Part shown: piece after piece, positions 18,030-27,963 of the stretch
How the letters are laid out: every line of letters begins with the position of its first letter
Numbering within the stretch: the stretch's first letter is position 1
Source of the DNA: Gemmobacter sp. 24YEA27
GTDB taxonomy: Bacteria; Pseudomonadota; Alphaproteobacteria; Rhodobacterales; Rhodobacteraceae
Reading direction: 5' to 3'
Assembly (NCBI RefSeq): GCF_030052995.1
Contig: NZ_JASJPW010000001.1
Span: 1,788,001-1,852,000 of the forward strand
Length of the DNA: 64,000 nucleotides
The notes under the pieces: generated by a model
What the model was told of the DNA's origin: nothing
What the model saw: the letters and a program-made list of their open reading frames with translations, nothing else
The model's database searches: none
Made by a program: the position numbers and the translations under genes

Positions 18030-19112
18030 ATGCTGCGCCGCCTTTACCACGAGCAACCTGCGAGTTTCGCCTTCACGCCCGCCAACCTGGCCTGGGCCGA
18101 GGGGCAGATCAGCAAATATCCCGAAGGGCGCCAGGCCTCGGCGGTCATCCCGCTGTTGTGGCGGGCGCAGGAACAGGAAGGCTGGCTGACCAGGCCCGCA
18201 ATCGAATATATCGCGACCATGCTGGGTATGGCGAATATCCGCGTGCTTGAGGTCGCGACCTTCTACTTCATGTTCCAGCTGCAACCGGTTGGCTCTGTTG
18301 CGAATATCCAGATCTGCGGCACCACGTCCTGCATGATCTGCGGCGCAGAAGAGCTGATCGAGGTTTGCAAAGAGCTGATCGCACCGGCGCCGCATACGGT
18401 TTCCGCCGATGGCAAATTCAGCTGGGAAGAAGTCGAATGCCTCGGTGCCTGCGCCAATGCGCCGATGGCCCAGATCGGCAAGGATTACTACGAAGACCTG
18501 ACGCCCACGGTGCTGCGCGGTCTGATCGCGCGCTTCCGCGACGGCGAAGTGCCGCAGCCCGGCTCGCAAAGCGGACGCTATTCATCGGAGCCGGTCACCG
18601 GCCTGACCTCGCTGGCCGATTATAAGGGCAAGGGTCTGGCGCTGAACGGTTCGGTGCAGCGCGCAGTGGATATCGGCGAGACGGTCAAACGGATCGACGG
18701 CACCGAAGTGGCGCTCAACCTGTCCTGGATCCGCAATCGCGAGGGCGATGTGGCGCTGGCAGAAAAGCCCGCCGCTGAGCCTGCCGCGAAACCGGCTGCC
18801 AAAACAGAGGAGCCGGTGGCGGCAGAGGGCAAACAGCCCGAAGCGCTGCAGGGGCCGCGCGGCGGCGCGGCGGATGACCTCAAGGAAATCGAAGGTATTG
18901 GCCCGGTGCTGGAACGGCTTTGCCATGAGCTCGGCTTTTTCCATTTCGACCAGATTGCCGGCTGGAGCGATGACGAAGTCACCTGGGTTGACCACAATCT
19001 CAAGGGCTTCAAAGGCCGCGTGACCCGTGACAAATGGGTGGCGCAGGCGAAACTGATTATGGCTGAAGGTCTGGACGCATTCCGCATCCGGGCAAAGACC
19101 AACGATTACTGA
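18030..19112 (+). CDS. nuoE: NADH-quinone oxidoreductase subunit E with long C-terminal extension
   Basis: 24-kDa subunit holding the [2Fe-2S] cluster N1a. The thioredoxin-like core is in the first 180 residues, with ligand motifs [10 protein letters not shown] and [10 protein letters not shown]. The family's usual length is about 160-240 residues; this one has 360. The extra part is an Ala/Pro/Lys/Glu linker ([20 protein letters not shown]) followed by a compact domain, [20 protein letters not shown] to about residue 350, that resembles helix-hairpin-helix repeats. Long NuoE proteins of this kind occur in Rhodobacterales. The ATG at 18030 directly follows the preceding mini-gene. Confidence 0.94.
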   Translation: MLRRLYHEQPASFAFTPANLAWAEGQISKYPEGRQASAVIPLLWRAQEQEGWLTRPAIEYIATMLGMANIRVLEVATFYFMFQLQPVGSVANIQICGTTSCMICGAEELIEVCKELIAPAPHTVSADGKFSWEEVECLGACANAPMAQIGKDYYEDLTPTVLRGLIARFRDGEVPQPGSQSGRYSSEPVTGLTSLADYKGKGLALNGSVQRAVDIGETVKRIDGTEVALNLSWIRNREGDVALAEKPAAEPAAKPAAKTEEPVAAEGKQPEALQGPRGGAADDLKEIEGIGPVLERLCHELGFFHFDQIAGWSDDEVTWVDHNLKGFKGRVTRDKWVAQAKLIMAEGLDAFRIRAKTNDY

Positions 19113-19123
19113 GGGCGGGGGGC

Positions 19124-19345
19124 ATGACAGGGCCATCGGCACATGACATCAAGCGCGGGCGCCAGGTGCGCCTTGTGGCTGTTGTCATTGCGGCGACGAT
19201 GATCCTGTGGATGGGCGGGCAATGGCTCGGCGGGCATTTCGGCTGGGAGACGCGGTTTGTGTTCCTCTTCGATCTCGCAGCGATTGCCGGTTTCATCTGG
19301 GCTCTGGCCGTGACGTATCAGATCTGGCGCGGGCGCCGGGCGTAA
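19124..19345 (+). CDS. Two-helix membrane protein, DUF5337-like, in the nuo operon
   Basis: A 73-residue protein with two predicted membrane helices (VRLVAVVIAATMILWMGG and FVFLFDLAAIAGFIWALAV) and a basic C-terminus (RGRRA). It lies between nuoE and nuoF, 11 bases after the former. Its size and position match proteins annotated as DUF5337 in Rhodobacterales nuo operons, from memory. Role unknown; the topology would allow a small extra subunit or assembly factor of the membrane arm. Confidence 0.75.
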   Translation: MTGPSAHDIKRGRQVRLVAVVIAATMILWMGGQWLGGHFGWETRFVFLFDLAAIAGFIWALAVTYQIWRGRRA

Positions 19346-19357
19346 GGAGAGCGAGCG

Positions 19358-20656
19358 ATGCTCAAGGATCAGGACCGCATCTTCACGAACCTCTACGGGA
19401 TGCATGACCGCTCCCTCAAAGGGGCAATGGCGCGCGGCCATTGGGATGGCACGGCGGATATCATGTCCAAAGGCCGTGACTGGATCGTGGATGAGATGAA
19501 GAAGTCGGGCCTGCGCGGGCGCGGCGGTGCGGGCTTCCCAACGGGGATGAAATGGTCCTTCATGCCGAAGGTCTCGGATGGGCGTCCGGCCTATCTGGTC
19601 GTGAATGCCGACGAATCCGAGCCTGCGACCTGCAAAGACCGCGAAATCATGCGCCATGATCCGCATACGCTGATCGAAGGCTGTCTGATCGCCGGTTTCG
19701 CGATGAATGCGGTTGCCGCCTATATCTATATCCGTGGTGAATATGTCCGCGAGAAAGAGGCGCTGCAGGCGGCAATCGACGAGGCCTATGACGCTGGTCT
19801 GATCGGGCGCAATGCCTCGAAATCCGGCTATGATTTCGACGTCTATCTGCATCATGGGGCAGGGGCCTATATCTGCGGCGAGGAAACCGCGCTTCTGGAA
19901 AGCCTTGAAGGCCGCAAGGGCATGCCCCGGATGAAGCCGCCTTTCCCGGCGGGGGCGGGTCTTTATGGCTGCCCGACGACGGTGAACAATGTCGAATCCA
20001 TCGCCGTGGCGCCGACCATCCTGCGCCGTGGCGGCGAATGGTTCGCGGGCTTTGGCCGTCCGAACAATGCCGGCGTGAAGCTTTTCGCGATGTCGGGTCA
20101 TGTGAACGCGCCCTGCGTGATCGAGGAAACGATGTCGATCCCGATGCGCGAGCTGATTGAGAAACATGGCGGCGGCGTGCGTGGTGGCTGGAAGAACCTG
20201 AAAGCGGTGATCCCGGGCGGAGCATCCTGCCCGATCCTGACTGCCGATATGTGCGAAAACGCCATCATGGACTATGACGGCATGCGCGAGCTGAAATCCT
20301 CGTTCGGCACCGCCTGTATGATCGTGATGGATCAGTCGACCGACGTGATCAAAGCGATCTGGCGCCTGTCTAAATTCTTCAAGCACGAATCCTGCGGCCA
20401 GTGCACGCCGTGCCGCGAAGGCACCGGCTGGATGATGCGGGTCATGGACCGTCTGGTGACCGGCGATGCCGAGGTCGAAGAGATCGACATGCTGTTCGAG
20501 GTTACCAAACAGGTTGAAGGTCACACGATCTGCGCCCTTGGCGACGCTGCTGCCTGGCCGATCCAGGGTCTGATCCGCAATTTCCGCGAGGAAATCGAAG
20601 ATCGCATCAAGGCGAAGCGCACCGGCCGCATCTCGGCCGCGCTGGCTGCGGAGTAA
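19358..20656 (+). CDS. nuoF: NADH-quinone oxidoreductase subunit F
   Basis: 51-kDa subunit that binds NADH and FMN and carries cluster N3. The nucleotide/FMN motifs are [20 protein letters not shown] and [20 protein letters not shown]. The [4Fe-4S] ligands are [11 protein letters not shown] plus Cys in [14 protein letters not shown]. The 432 residues are full length with no frame problems. It is preceded by AAGGAGAGCGAGCG. Confidence 0.97.
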   Translation: MLKDQDRIFTNLYGMHDRSLKGAMARGHWDGTADIMSKGRDWIVDEMKKSGLRGRGGAGFPTGMKWSFMPKVSDGRPAYLVVNADESEPATCKDREIMRHDPHTLIEGCLIAGFAMNAVAAYIYIRGEYVREKEALQAAIDEAYDAGLIGRNASKSGYDFDVYLHHGAGAYICGEETALLESLEGRKGMPRMKPPFPAGAGLYGCPTTVNNVESIAVAPTILRRGGEWFAGFGRPNNAGVKLFAMSGHVNAPCVIEETMSIPMRELIEKHGGGVRGGWKNLKAVIPGGASCPILTADMCENAIMDYDGMRELKSSFGTACMIVMDQSTDVIKAIWRLSKFFKHESCGQCTPCREGTGWMMRVMDRLVTGDAEVEEIDMLFEVTKQVEGHTICALGDAAAWPIQGLIRNFREEIEDRIKAKRTGRISAALAAE

Positions 20657-20658
20657 TC

Positions 20659-21054
20659 ATGGCCCTTCGCGCAATCCTCAACATGACGGCCTCCGCCCGC
20701 AGCCTTCCGGCTGTGGCGCTGGCGCTTGTCCTGTCGGGCTGCGCGGTGATCCATACGCCGCTGCCGGAAACGGTGACGCCGGGCCGGTATCAGGTCCAGG
20801 TCGACGGCCAGACCCTTCAGGGCGAGGTTCGCCCCGGCCCGGAAGGGCTGCAGATCACCGTGGTCGGCGCGCGCCCGATTGGGGGGCAGGAGATCCGGGT
20901 GACGACCGCCGGTGGACTGCGCAATGATCAGGGCGCGCTGGCCAAGAAAGCCGCCCGCGCGACCTGTGCGGCCGCAGGCGGCCAGTTCCGCGAAAAAGCC
21001 ATCGGGAAATATGATCGGGCAGGCGCCTGGGCTTTTGCCGGAGGCTGCGCATGA
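20659..21054 (+). CDS. Small putative lipoprotein after nuoF
   Basis: A 131-residue protein with a lipobox (ALVLSGC) at the end of a signal peptide, so probably membrane-anchored by lipid. The mature part has a beta-rich look (GRYQVQVDGQTLQGEVRPGP) and two more cysteines (ATCAAAG, GGCA). It starts two bases after the nuoF stop. I do not recognise a family. Confidence 0.72.
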   Translation: MALRAILNMTASARSLPAVALALVLSGCAVIHTPLPETVTPGRYQVQVDGQTLQGEVRPGPEGLQITVVGARPIGGQEIRVTTAGGLRNDQGALAKKAARATCAAAGGQFREKAIGKYDRAGAWAFAGGCA

Positions 21055-21179
21055 TCACGGGATGTTTCAGCCAGCAGAGTTCACGGAAACGGCACGAAGC
21101 CGTGCGTTTTGATGCGCCTGTCGCTCTGGCAGAATGGGGCGCCGGTCACTTGACCGGGGCAACCTGTGGAGCATCCGTT

Positions 21180-21590
21180 ATGACATCTGTGAAAATTCTT
21201 GCTGTATCGCTGGTGATTGCCGCAAGCGCCGGCGCCGCTGTGGCACGTACGCCGATCAACCAGGAAGCGCATATCAACAACACATTGCGCCAGGGCTTCA
21301 TCGCTGATGCGATTGCCGATAATTGCCCGACCATGCGGCCGAGAAAGCTGCGCGCGCTGAATGAGCTGACCAAGCTCAGGGATTATGCGCTGAAACAAGG
21401 CTATACGCGCCAGGAAGTCACCGCTTTCGTCGAGAGCAAGACCGAGAAAAAGCGCGGCAAGGCCGAGGCTGCGGCCTGGCTGAAAAAGGCGGGCGCTGAA
21501 CCGGGCAAGACCCAGGCCTATTGCGCGGTCGGCGAGGCGGAAATCGCGAGAAACAGCCTTATCGGCTATTTGCTGAGGTCGACCAGATGA
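21180..21590 (+). CDS. Exported DUF5333-like protein in the nuo operon
   Basis: A 136-residue protein with signal peptide (VKILAVSLVIAASAGAAVA) and a helical mature domain containing DYALKQGYTRQEVTAFVESK and AYCAVGEAEIARNSLIGYLL. This pattern matches the DUF5333 family found in Rhodobacterales nuo operons (recalled, not searched). Two cysteines (DNCPTM, AYCAVG) may pair. The ATG at 21180 follows GGAG; an in-frame ATG at 21051 overlaps the previous gene but gives a non-typical leader. The stop overlaps the next start (ATGA). Confidence 0.78.
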   Translation: MTSVKILAVSLVIAASAGAAVARTPINQEAHINNTLRQGFIADAIADNCPTMRPRKLRALNELTKLRDYALKQGYTRQEVTAFVESKTEKKRGKAEAAAWLKKAGAEPGKTQAYCAVGEAEIARNSLIGYLLRSTR

Positions 21591-22105
21591 CCAAAGGCAA
21601 AACCCCGCGCGGCATTCCCGGCTTTCATCTCGCTTCGTTCAATTTCGGGCTTTTGCGCCACGACTGGGACGCGCCCGAGATCGCAGATTTCGCCAATGGG
21701 CTGGATCTGGTGAATGGTGTGGCCGAACGCGCGGCGGGCTTTGTCTGGCGTCTGGAGGATGGTGCGATGGAGGCGGCGCAGGCCGATCCGGCCTCGCCGT
21801 TCCAGGGCAATCCGCGCATGGCCTCGACGCTTTCGGTCTGGGCGGATGCGGACAGCCTTGGCGCTTTCGTGTGGAACACAGTCCACCGGCAGTTCTACGC
21901 CCGTAAGGGTGAATGGTATGATGCGCCCGGCGCTTTGGTTCTGTGGTGGGTGCCGGAAGGCCACCGCCCGGATATGGCCGAGGGCTATGCGCGGTGGCAG
22001 CACCGCAATGAATTTGGAGACAGCGACCAGGCCTTCGGCTGGTCGTATCTGGAAGAGGCCGCGACATGGACAGCCCATGCCTGCGACCGGATCGCGGCGG
22101 AGTAG
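21587..22105 (+). CDS. DUF3291-like protein in the nuo operon
   Basis: A 172-residue soluble protein without a signal peptide. It is rich in Trp and His with motifs such as STLSVWADADSLGAFVWNTV and GALVLWWVPEGHRPDMAEGY, typical of DUF3291, whose fold resembles dimeric alpha/beta-barrel monooxygenase-like proteins (family knowledge, from memory). It overlaps the previous gene by four bases and ends seven bases before nuoG. A quinone- or haem-related role is only speculation. Confidence 0.78.
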   Translation: MTKGKTPRGIPGFHLASFNFGLLRHDWDAPEIADFANGLDLVNGVAERAAGFVWRLEDGAMEAAQADPASPFQGNPRMASTLSVWADADSLGAFVWNTVHRQFYARKGEWYDAPGALVLWWVPEGHRPDMAEGYARWQHRNEFGDSDQAFGWSYLEEAATWTAHACDRIAAE

Positions 22106-22111
22106 GCGCAG

Positions 22112-24154
22112 ATGTCGAATCTGAAAAAAATCAACATCGACGGGACCGAGCTGGAGATCGACGGCTCGATGACGATCATCCAGGCGGCGGAAGTGGCCGG
22201 GATCGAGATCCCGCGTTTCTGCTATCACGAGCGGCTGTCCATCGCGGGCAATTGCCGGATGTGTCTGGTCGAGGTCGTGGGCGGCCCGCCGAAACCGGCG
22301 GCCTCCTGTGCGATGCAGGTGAAAGATCTGCGTCCGGGCCCGAATGGCGAGGCGCCGGTCGTCAAAACCAGATCGCCGATGGTCAAGAAGGCCCGCGAAG
22401 GGGTGATGGAGTTCCTCCTGATCAACCATCCGCTGGATTGCCCGATCTGCGACCAGGGCGGCGAATGCGATCTGCAGGACCAGGCCATGGCTTACGGCGT
22501 AGATTTCTCGCGCTACCGCGAGCCGAAACGGGCCTCTGACGAGCTGGATCTTGGCCCGCTGGTCAAGACCGCGATGACGCGCTGTATTTCCTGCACGCGC
22601 TGCGTGCGGTTCACCTCGGAAGTTGCGGGCATCACCCAGATGGGCCAGACCGGGCGGGGCGAAGACAGCGAGATCACCTCCTATCTGAACATGACGCTGG
22701 ACAGTAACCTTCAGGGCAATATCATCGACCTCTGCCCGGTTGGCGCGCTGACCTCGAAGCCCTACGCTTTCTCGGCCCGCCCCTGGGAGCTCACGAAGAC
22801 TGAGACCATCGACGTGATGGACGCGCTTGGCTCGAACATCCGCGTCGACACCAAGGGCCGCGAAGTGATGCGCATTCTGCCGCGCAACAATGACGCGGTG
22901 AATGAGGAATGGATTTCGGACAAGACCCGGTTCATCTGGGACGGTCTGCGCCGCCAGCGCCTCGACACGCCCTATGTGCGGGTGGATGGCAAGCTGCGCA
23001 AGGCGACCTGGGGCGAGGCGCTTGAGGCGGCTGCAGCGGCGATGAAGGGCAAGAAGATCGTGGGTCTGGTGGGCGATCTGGCCCCGACCGAAGCGGTTTA
23101 CAGCCTTAAGAAACTGATCGAAGGCCTTGGCGGCAAAGTGGAATCGCGCACCGATGGCGCGCGTCTGCCGATTGGCAATCGTTCGGCCTATGTCGGCAAT
23201 GCGACGATCGAAGATATCGACAACGCAAAGATGATCCAGCTGATCGGCACCAATCCGCGTGTCGAAAGCCCGGTTCTCAATGCAAGGATCCGCAAGGCCT
23301 GGACCAATGGTGCAACCGTGGGTCTGGTCGGTGAAGCGGTTGATCTGACCTATGACTATGTGCATGTCGGCTCTGACCGTGCGGCTCTGGTCGAACTGTC
23401 GGGCAAAGAGATCCCGGATGCGACCCGCGATGCGCCGTCGATTGTGATCGTCGGGCAGGGCGCGATCAATGAGGCTGATGGCGAGGCGGTTCTGGCCCAT
23501 GCCATGAAGCTCGCCGAGACGTCGAATTCGAAGCTTTTGATCCTGCATACGGCCGCTGCCCGCGTCGGCGCGCTGGATGTCGGCGCCGTGACTGATGGCG
23601 GCATGGCGGAGGCAGTGCTGGGCGCTGAAGTGATCTTCAACCTCGGTGCGGATGAGGTCGAGATCGCGCGTGAAGCGACCGAAGCCGGCGCGGCCCCCTT
23701 CGTGATCTATCAGGGCAGCCATGGCGATCGTGGTGCGAACCGCGCCGACATTATCCTGCCGGCCGCGGCCTTCACTGAAGAAAACGGTTTGTTCGTCAAT
23801 ACCGAAGGGCGGCCGCAGCTTGCGTTCCGTGCCGGATTTGCGCCGGGCGAGGCCCGTGAGAACTGGGCGATCCTGCGCGCACTTTCGGGTGAGCTGGGCG
23901 CGAAACTGCCCTGGGACAGCCTCGCCGGGCTTCGTGCCGCGCTGATCGCCGACCACCCGCATCTGGGTCTGGTCAACGAGGTCGTGGAAAATGAATGGCA
24001 GCCGCTTGAGCTTCGGATGCCGGCGCGTGCGGGCTTCCGCAATGCGATCCGCGATTTCTATCTGACGAACCCGATTGCCCGCGCAAGCCAGGTCATGGCC
24101 GAGCTTTCCGCCCAGGCCCAGGCCCGGGCCAATGCGCCCCTCGCAGCGGAGTAA
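22112..24154 (+). CDS. nuoG: NADH-quinone oxidoreductase subunit G
   Basis: 75-kDa iron-sulfur subunit of the peripheral arm. From the N-terminus: [2Fe-2S] N1b ligands in [15 protein letters not shown] plus the Cys in PAASCAMQV; cluster N5 with histidine ligation in [15 protein letters not shown]; cluster N4 in [10 protein letters not shown] plus DLCPVGAL. A molybdopterin-oxidoreductase-like domain without a cofactor site fills the rest. No extra four-cysteine motif for N7 is visible, as expected for alphaproteobacterial and mitochondrial-type subunits. The 680 residues are uninterrupted. Confidence 0.97.
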   Translation: MSNLKKINIDGTELEIDGSMTIIQAAEVAGIEIPRFCYHERLSIAGNCRMCLVEVVGGPPKPAASCAMQVKDLRPGPNGEAPVVKTRSPMVKKAREGVMEFLLINHPLDCPICDQGGECDLQDQAMAYGVDFSRYREPKRASDELDLGPLVKTAMTRCISCTRCVRFTSEVAGITQMGQTGRGEDSEITSYLNMTLDSNLQGNIIDLCPVGALTSKPYAFSARPWELTKTETIDVMDALGSNIRVDTKGREVMRILPRNNDAVNEEWISDKTRFIWDGLRRQRLDTPYVRVDGKLRKATWGEALEAAAAAMKGKKIVGLVGDLAPTEAVYSLKKLIEGLGGKVESRTDGARLPIGNRSAYVGNATIEDIDNAKMIQLIGTNPRVESPVLNARIRKAWTNGATVGLVGEAVDLTYDYVHVGSDRAALVELSGKEIPDATRDAPSIVIVGQGAINEADGEAVLAHAMKLAETSNSKLLILHTAAARVGALDVGAVTDGGMAEAVLGAEVIFNLGADEVEIAREATEAGAAPFVIYQGSHGDRGANRADIILPAAAFTEENGLFVNTEGRPQLAFRAGFAPGEARENWAILRALSGELGAKLPWDSLAGLRAALIADHPHLGLVNEVVENEWQPLELRMPARAGFRNAIRDFYLTNPIARASQVMAELSAQAQARANAPLAAE

Positions 24155-24161
24155 GTCAGGC

Positions 24162-24563
24162 ATGCGCCAGCTCTCTGCCCTCACGCTTTTCCCGGTCGCC
24201 CTGGCGGCTCTGGGGGCCTGCGCGGGGGATGGAGAGGGGGCCGCCATGTCGGGCAAAAAGGGCTATCTCGGCATTCAGACCGTGCTTCTGGATGGTGATA
24301 TGGTCAGTTTCCGCGTCGCCATGAAGGGGACGCAGGATGGCAAGGATATCGAGGATTATGCCCGTTGCGCAGCTGCGCAATATGCATTGATCCGGGGTGC
24401 CGGTTTCGCCCGCCATGTGCGGACGAATGTTGCAAAATCCGGCGATACGCTAAGGGGTGACTCGGTCTGGCTGGTTTCAGCCGCGCTGCCCCGCGGTGTG
24501 AAAACGATTGACGCCGAAGTGACGGTGCAGGATTGCGGCGCATTGAGGATCCCGACGGTCTGA
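24162..24563 (+). CDS. Small putative lipoprotein after nuoG
   Basis: A 133-residue protein starting at the ATG 24162, with signal peptide (LSALTLFPVALAALGACAG) and lipobox LGAC. The mature part reads GYLGIQTVLLDGDMVSFRVA and contains a cysteine in DYARCAAAQYA and another in VQDCGALR. Unknown family. It begins eight bases after nuoG and is followed by a 68-base gap with the nuoH ribosome binding site. Confidence 0.72.
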   Translation: MRQLSALTLFPVALAALGACAGDGEGAAMSGKKGYLGIQTVLLDGDMVSFRVAMKGTQDGKDIEDYARCAAAQYALIRGAGFARHVRTNVAKSGDTLRGDSVWLVSAALPRGVKTIDAEVTVQDCGALRIPTV

Positions 24564-24631
24564 GGGGCAGCCCCCGGACAAAAGGCATAAAGACAGCGGT
24601 CCGGAAAACGGACTGAGAGGACGGTAGGAAG

Positions 24632-25669
24632 ATGGACGGATTTTTCTCGACGGGGCTAGGCACGGCGGTCATTCTGATCGCGCAGTGTCTTGCGGTGGTC
24701 GCCTTCGTCATGATCTCGCTGATCTTCATGGTCTATGGCGACCGGAAGATCTGGGCGGCGGTGCAGGTGCGGCGCGGCCCGAACGTGGTCGGCCCCTGGG
24801 GGATCCTGCAGACCTTTGCCGATGCACTGAAATATGTGCTGAAGGAAATAGTGGTCCCTGCGGGTGTTGACCGCCCGGTCTATTTCCTTGCTCCGATCCT
24901 GTCTTTCGTGCTGGCGCTTCTGGCCTTCGCGGTGATCCCGTTCGATTACGGCTGGGTGCTGGCGGATATCAACGTCGCGATCCTCTTTGTCTTCGCCGTC
25001 TCCTCGCTTGAGGTCTACGGCGTTATCATGGGCGGCTGGGCGTCGAACTCGAAATACGCGTTTCTTGGCGGTCTGCGCTCTGCCGCGCAGATGATCTCGT
25101 ACGAGGTCAGCCTCGGCCTGATCATCATCGGTCTGATCATTTCCTCCGGCTCAATGAACATGTCCGACATCGTGCGCGCTCAGGATACCGGCTACGGCTT
25201 CCTCGGCTGGTACTGGCTGCCGCATTTCCCGATGCTGGTTCTGTTCTTCGTCTCGTCTCTGGCGGAAACCAACCGCCCGCCGTTTGACCTTCCGGAAGCT
25301 GAATCCGAACTCGTCGCCGGCTTCATGGTCGAATATTCCTCGACGCCCTATCTTCTGTTCATGGCGGGTGAATATATCGCCATCTTCCTGATGTGTGCGC
25401 TGATCAGCCTGTTCTTCTTCGGCGGCTGGCTTTCCCCGATCCCCGGCATCGCCGATGGCTGGTGGTGGATGGTTGCCAAGATGTGGATGTGGTTCTTCAT
25501 GTTCGCGATGGTGAAGGCCATAGTGCCGCGCTACCGCTACGACCAGCTGATGCGGATCGGCTGGAAAGTCTTCCTGCCGCTGTCCCTTGGCTGGGTCGTC
25601 CTGGTGGCATTCCTTGCAAAATTCGAAGTGCTTGGCGGCTTCTGGGCCCGCTGGGCGGTTGGGGGCTGA
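24632..25669 (+). CDS. nuoH: NADH-quinone oxidoreductase subunit H
   Basis: Membrane subunit at the quinone-entry end of the membrane arm, with about eight helices. Signatures are [40 protein letters not shown] and [19 protein letters not shown]. The 345 residues are normal for the family and the frame is intact. nuoI follows five bases after the stop. Confidence 0.97.
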   Translation: MDGFFSTGLGTAVILIAQCLAVVAFVMISLIFMVYGDRKIWAAVQVRRGPNVVGPWGILQTFADALKYVLKEIVVPAGVDRPVYFLAPILSFVLALLAFAVIPFDYGWVLADINVAILFVFAVSSLEVYGVIMGGWASNSKYAFLGGLRSAAQMISYEVSLGLIIIGLIISSGSMNMSDIVRAQDTGYGFLGWYWLPHFPMLVLFFVSSLAETNRPPFDLPEAESELVAGFMVEYSSTPYLLFMAGEYIAIFLMCALISLFFFGGWLSPIPGIADGWWWMVAKMWMWFFMFAMVKAIVPRYRYDQLMRIGWKVFLPLSLGWVVLVAFLAKFEVLGGFWARWAVGG

Positions 25670-25674
25670 GGCAA

Positions 25675-26169
25675 ATGGCCAATATCGACTGGAACCGCGC
25701 CACGCGCTATTTCCTGATGATGGATTTCATCAAGGGCTTTGCGCTTGGGATGAAGTATTTCTTCAAGCCGAAACCCACCATCAACTATCCGCATGAAAAG
25801 GGGCCACTTTCGCCCCGTTTCCGCGGTGAGCACGCTTTGCGCCGTTACCCGAATGGCGAAGAACGCTGCATCGCCTGCAAGCTTTGCGAGGCGATTTGCC
25901 CGGCCCAGGCCATCACGATCGATGCGGAACCGCGCGAAGACGGCTCGCGCCGCACCACGCGCTACGATATCGATATGACGAAATGCATCTATTGCGGCTT
26001 CTGCCAGGAAGCCTGCCCGGTCGATGCCATCGTTGAAGGCCCGAATTTCGAATTTTCGACCGAGACCCGCGAAGAGCTGTTCTACAACAAGGACAAACTC
26101 CTTGAGAACGGCGCGCGGTGGGAGGCCGAGATTGCCCGCAATCTCGAACTCGACGCACCTTACCGTTAA
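25675..26169 (+). CDS. nuoI: NADH-quinone oxidoreductase subunit I
   Basis: Ferredoxin-like subunit with the two [4Fe-4S] clusters N6a and N6b, ligated by [13 protein letters not shown] and [13 protein letters not shown]. The 164 residues starting [20 protein letters not shown] have the alphaproteobacterial/mitochondrial-type length. The frame is open far upstream inside nuoH; the start at 25675 is chosen from homology. Confidence 0.97.
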   Translation: MANIDWNRATRYFLMMDFIKGFALGMKYFFKPKPTINYPHEKGPLSPRFRGEHALRRYPNGEERCIACKLCEAICPAQAITIDAEPREDGSRRTTRYDIDMTKCIYCGFCQEACPVDAIVEGPNFEFSTETREELFYNKDKLLENGARWEAEIARNLELDAPYR

Positions 26170-26202
26170 GCCAGACCCCCCAACCGGAGACCCGGCCAGG
26201 CC

Positions 26203-26750
26203 ATGAGCAGACTTGAATCAGCAATTACCGGAGCGGCGGGCGGGGCAATCACCTTCGCCCTTGTCGCTCTGTTTGCTGGCGGGATGCTCAGAGGCGATCC
26301 GGGGGGCAGGGGGCAATCGGCCCGGCCGGCGCCGCAGGCCCGGCAGGGCCAGAAGGCCCGTCCGGACCCCAGGGTCCCGGCGGCGTGCAGGGGCCCGTTG
26401 GCCCGGCCGGCCCGCAAGGCGTCGAAGGTGTTGCCGGCCCGCAGGGGCCGCAGGGCGAGATCGGTGTCCAGGGCCCCGAAGGCCCCGCTGGCCCGCAGGG
26501 TGTGGCGGGCTATGGCGATCCGGGGCCGGATGCGCTGCTTCTCGTGCGCCGTGTGGGCGGCTGCCCCACCGGCTGGAACCCGGCAGGAGAGGTTGTGCTG
26601 AACGCATCTCCCGATTATGCGGGCAGCGCCGACCAGGAACGCTCGAACCCAGGGGTCGTGACTTCGGCAACCACGGGCTTTGCCAATGTCAATTTCTTCC
26701 TCTGCCAGCAGGGGAATGCCGGCGGGTCCGGCGGGGAGGGCGCGGAATGA
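26203..26750 (+). pseudogene. Collagen-like Gly-X-Y repeat protein in the nuo operon, one frameshift
   Basis: The first part (ATG at 26203) encodes a hydrophobic N-terminal anchor or signal ([19 protein letters not shown]). After DPGGRG the frame is lost at the run of G around 26310. In the next frame the text becomes about 20 Gly-X-Y triplets (for example [16 protein letters not shown] and [16 protein letters not shown]), followed by a C-terminal domain with [12 protein letters not shown] and FFLCQQG. Adding one G joins the two parts into about 180 residues. Bacterial Gly-X-Y proteins are usually exported. The stop overlaps the next gene by four bases. An origin as part of the operon or as a later insertion cannot be decided. 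Confidence 0.68.
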
Positions 26751-27196
26751 ACGAAGCCTATGCCAAAATGCTGAGCCAGATGATGGAAAGCAGCCAGGAG
26801 ATGCTGAAAAGCTTCAATCCGGGCATGGCCTCGGTCACGGAAAGCATGACCGAAGGCATGAAAGCGGGCGGCTTTGACAAGCTGTTTCTGACCATGCCGG
26901 CGGATCTGATGGAAATGTGGTTCGGCAAGACCTTTAACCGCGAGGGGCTCGACAGCCGCACGCGGCTTCTGGTGACGCTGGCCGGGCTGACGGTGCAGGG
27001 GGCGTTGCTGCCCGCAGGCGCCGGCGAGCCGCAGATCAGGGTGACGGTCCGGCATGCGCTGGAAGCCGGCGCCACGGAACGCGAGATCGCCGAGGTGATC
27101 TGGCAAATGAGCATGTTCGGCGGTTTGCCCGCCATGAGACAGGCGCTGGACATTGCCCAGTCCGTCTTTGACGAGAGGAAGGAAGCTAGCAAATGA
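26747..27196 (+). CDS. Carboxymuconolactone decarboxylase-family protein in the nuo operon
   Basis: A 149-residue cytoplasmic protein. After a Met-rich N-terminal stretch ([17 protein letters not shown]), it has the CMD/AhpD-type helical domain: [40 protein letters not shown], then a GGLPAM motif. The CxxC redox pair of AhpD is absent, so it is not an obvious peroxidase. It overlaps the genes on both sides (ATGA each time), showing tight coupling with nuoJ. Confidence 0.82.
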   Translation: MNEAYAKMLSQMMESSQEMLKSFNPGMASVTESMTEGMKAGGFDKLFLTMPADLMEMWFGKTFNREGLDSRTRLLVTLAGLTVQGALLPAGAGEPQIRVTVRHALEAGATEREIAEVIWQMSMFGGLPAMRQALDIAQSVFDERKEASK

Positions 27197-27795
27197 CCGT
27201 CGCGGTTTTTGCCTTTTATGTCTTTGCGCTGGTGACCATTGGCTCGGGCCTGATGGTGACGTTCAGCCGCAATCCGGTGCATGCGGTGCTCTGGCTGATC
27301 TCGGCCTTTGTCGGCGCGACCGGGCTTTTCGTGCTTTTGGGCGCGGAATTCATCGCGATGCTTCTGCTGATCGTCTATGTCGGCGCGGTCGCGGTGCTGT
27401 TCCTCTTCGTCGTAATGATGCTCGACGTCGATTTCGCGGCGCTGAAAGGCGAGATGGCGCGGGCCATGCCGCTCGCGCTGCTGATTGGCGTCGTGCTGCT
27501 GATGCAGATCGGGATCGCCTTCGGGTCCTGGCGGGTGTCTTCCGGCGCCAGCCTCACGAACCCGACTCCTACGGATGTCGACAATGCGCGCGCCATCGGT
27601 CTGTTGATCTATGACCGCTATATCTACCTCTTCCAGGCCGCAGGCCTTGTGCTGCTGGTCGCGATGATCGGGGCGATCCTGCTGACGCTGCGCCACCGCA
27701 CCGGCATCAAGCGCCAGAATGTGCTGCATCAGATGTGGCGCGACCCGGCCCAGACCATCGAGATGAAAGACATCAAACCGGGGCAGGGGCTCTGA
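27193..27795 (+). CDS. nuoJ: NADH-quinone oxidoreductase subunit J
   Basis: Membrane subunit with five predicted helices, including the conserved third helix [20 protein letters not shown] that undergoes a pi-to-alpha change in complex I structures (family knowledge). The N-terminus [20 protein letters not shown] is typical. 200 residues, intact. Confidence 0.96.
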   Translation: MTVAVFAFYVFALVTIGSGLMVTFSRNPVHAVLWLISAFVGATGLFVLLGAEFIAMLLLIVYVGAVAVLFLFVVMMLDVDFAALKGEMARAMPLALLIGVVLLMQIGIAFGSWRVSSGASLTNPTPTDVDNARAIGLLIYDRYIYLFQAAGLVLLVAMIGAILLTLRHRTGIKRQNVLHQMWRDPAQTIEMKDIKPGQGL

Positions 27796-27798
27796 TCC

Positions 27799-27963
27799 AT
27801 GATCTTCGCGGGGTTCATCATCGCAGGGGCTGCAGTCCCGCCGGCGGTCTCGCCGGCGCGGACCTGCCTGTCTGCCAGGATGAAACCTGTGGCCAATGCT
27901 GTCCGGGGCAGGTGTTGCGCCGGATCTGAAACCACCGGGCCGAATGTGGGAGGCAGGATCTGA
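27799..27963 (+). CDS. Possible small gene between nuoJ and the next exported gene
   Basis: A 54-codon frame starts four bases after nuoJ and its TGA overlaps the next ATG (TGATG). As written it encodes a short hydrophobic start (MIFAGFIIAGAAVPPA) and a basic, cysteine-containing tail. In the alternative frame the tail would read CQDETCGQCCPGQVLRRI, so a frameshift like those elsewhere may be present. The spacing suggests a gene; the product is uncertain. Confidence 0.35.
   Translation: MIFAGFIIAGAAVPPAVSPARTCLSARMKPVANAVRGRCCAGSETTGPNVGGRI

Noticed and set aside
21566-24256. An 896-codon minus-strand frame opposite nuoG and its upstream gene
   Set aside because: Antisense to nuoG, whose iron-sulfur motifs are unmistakable; the reverse product has no recognisable domain.
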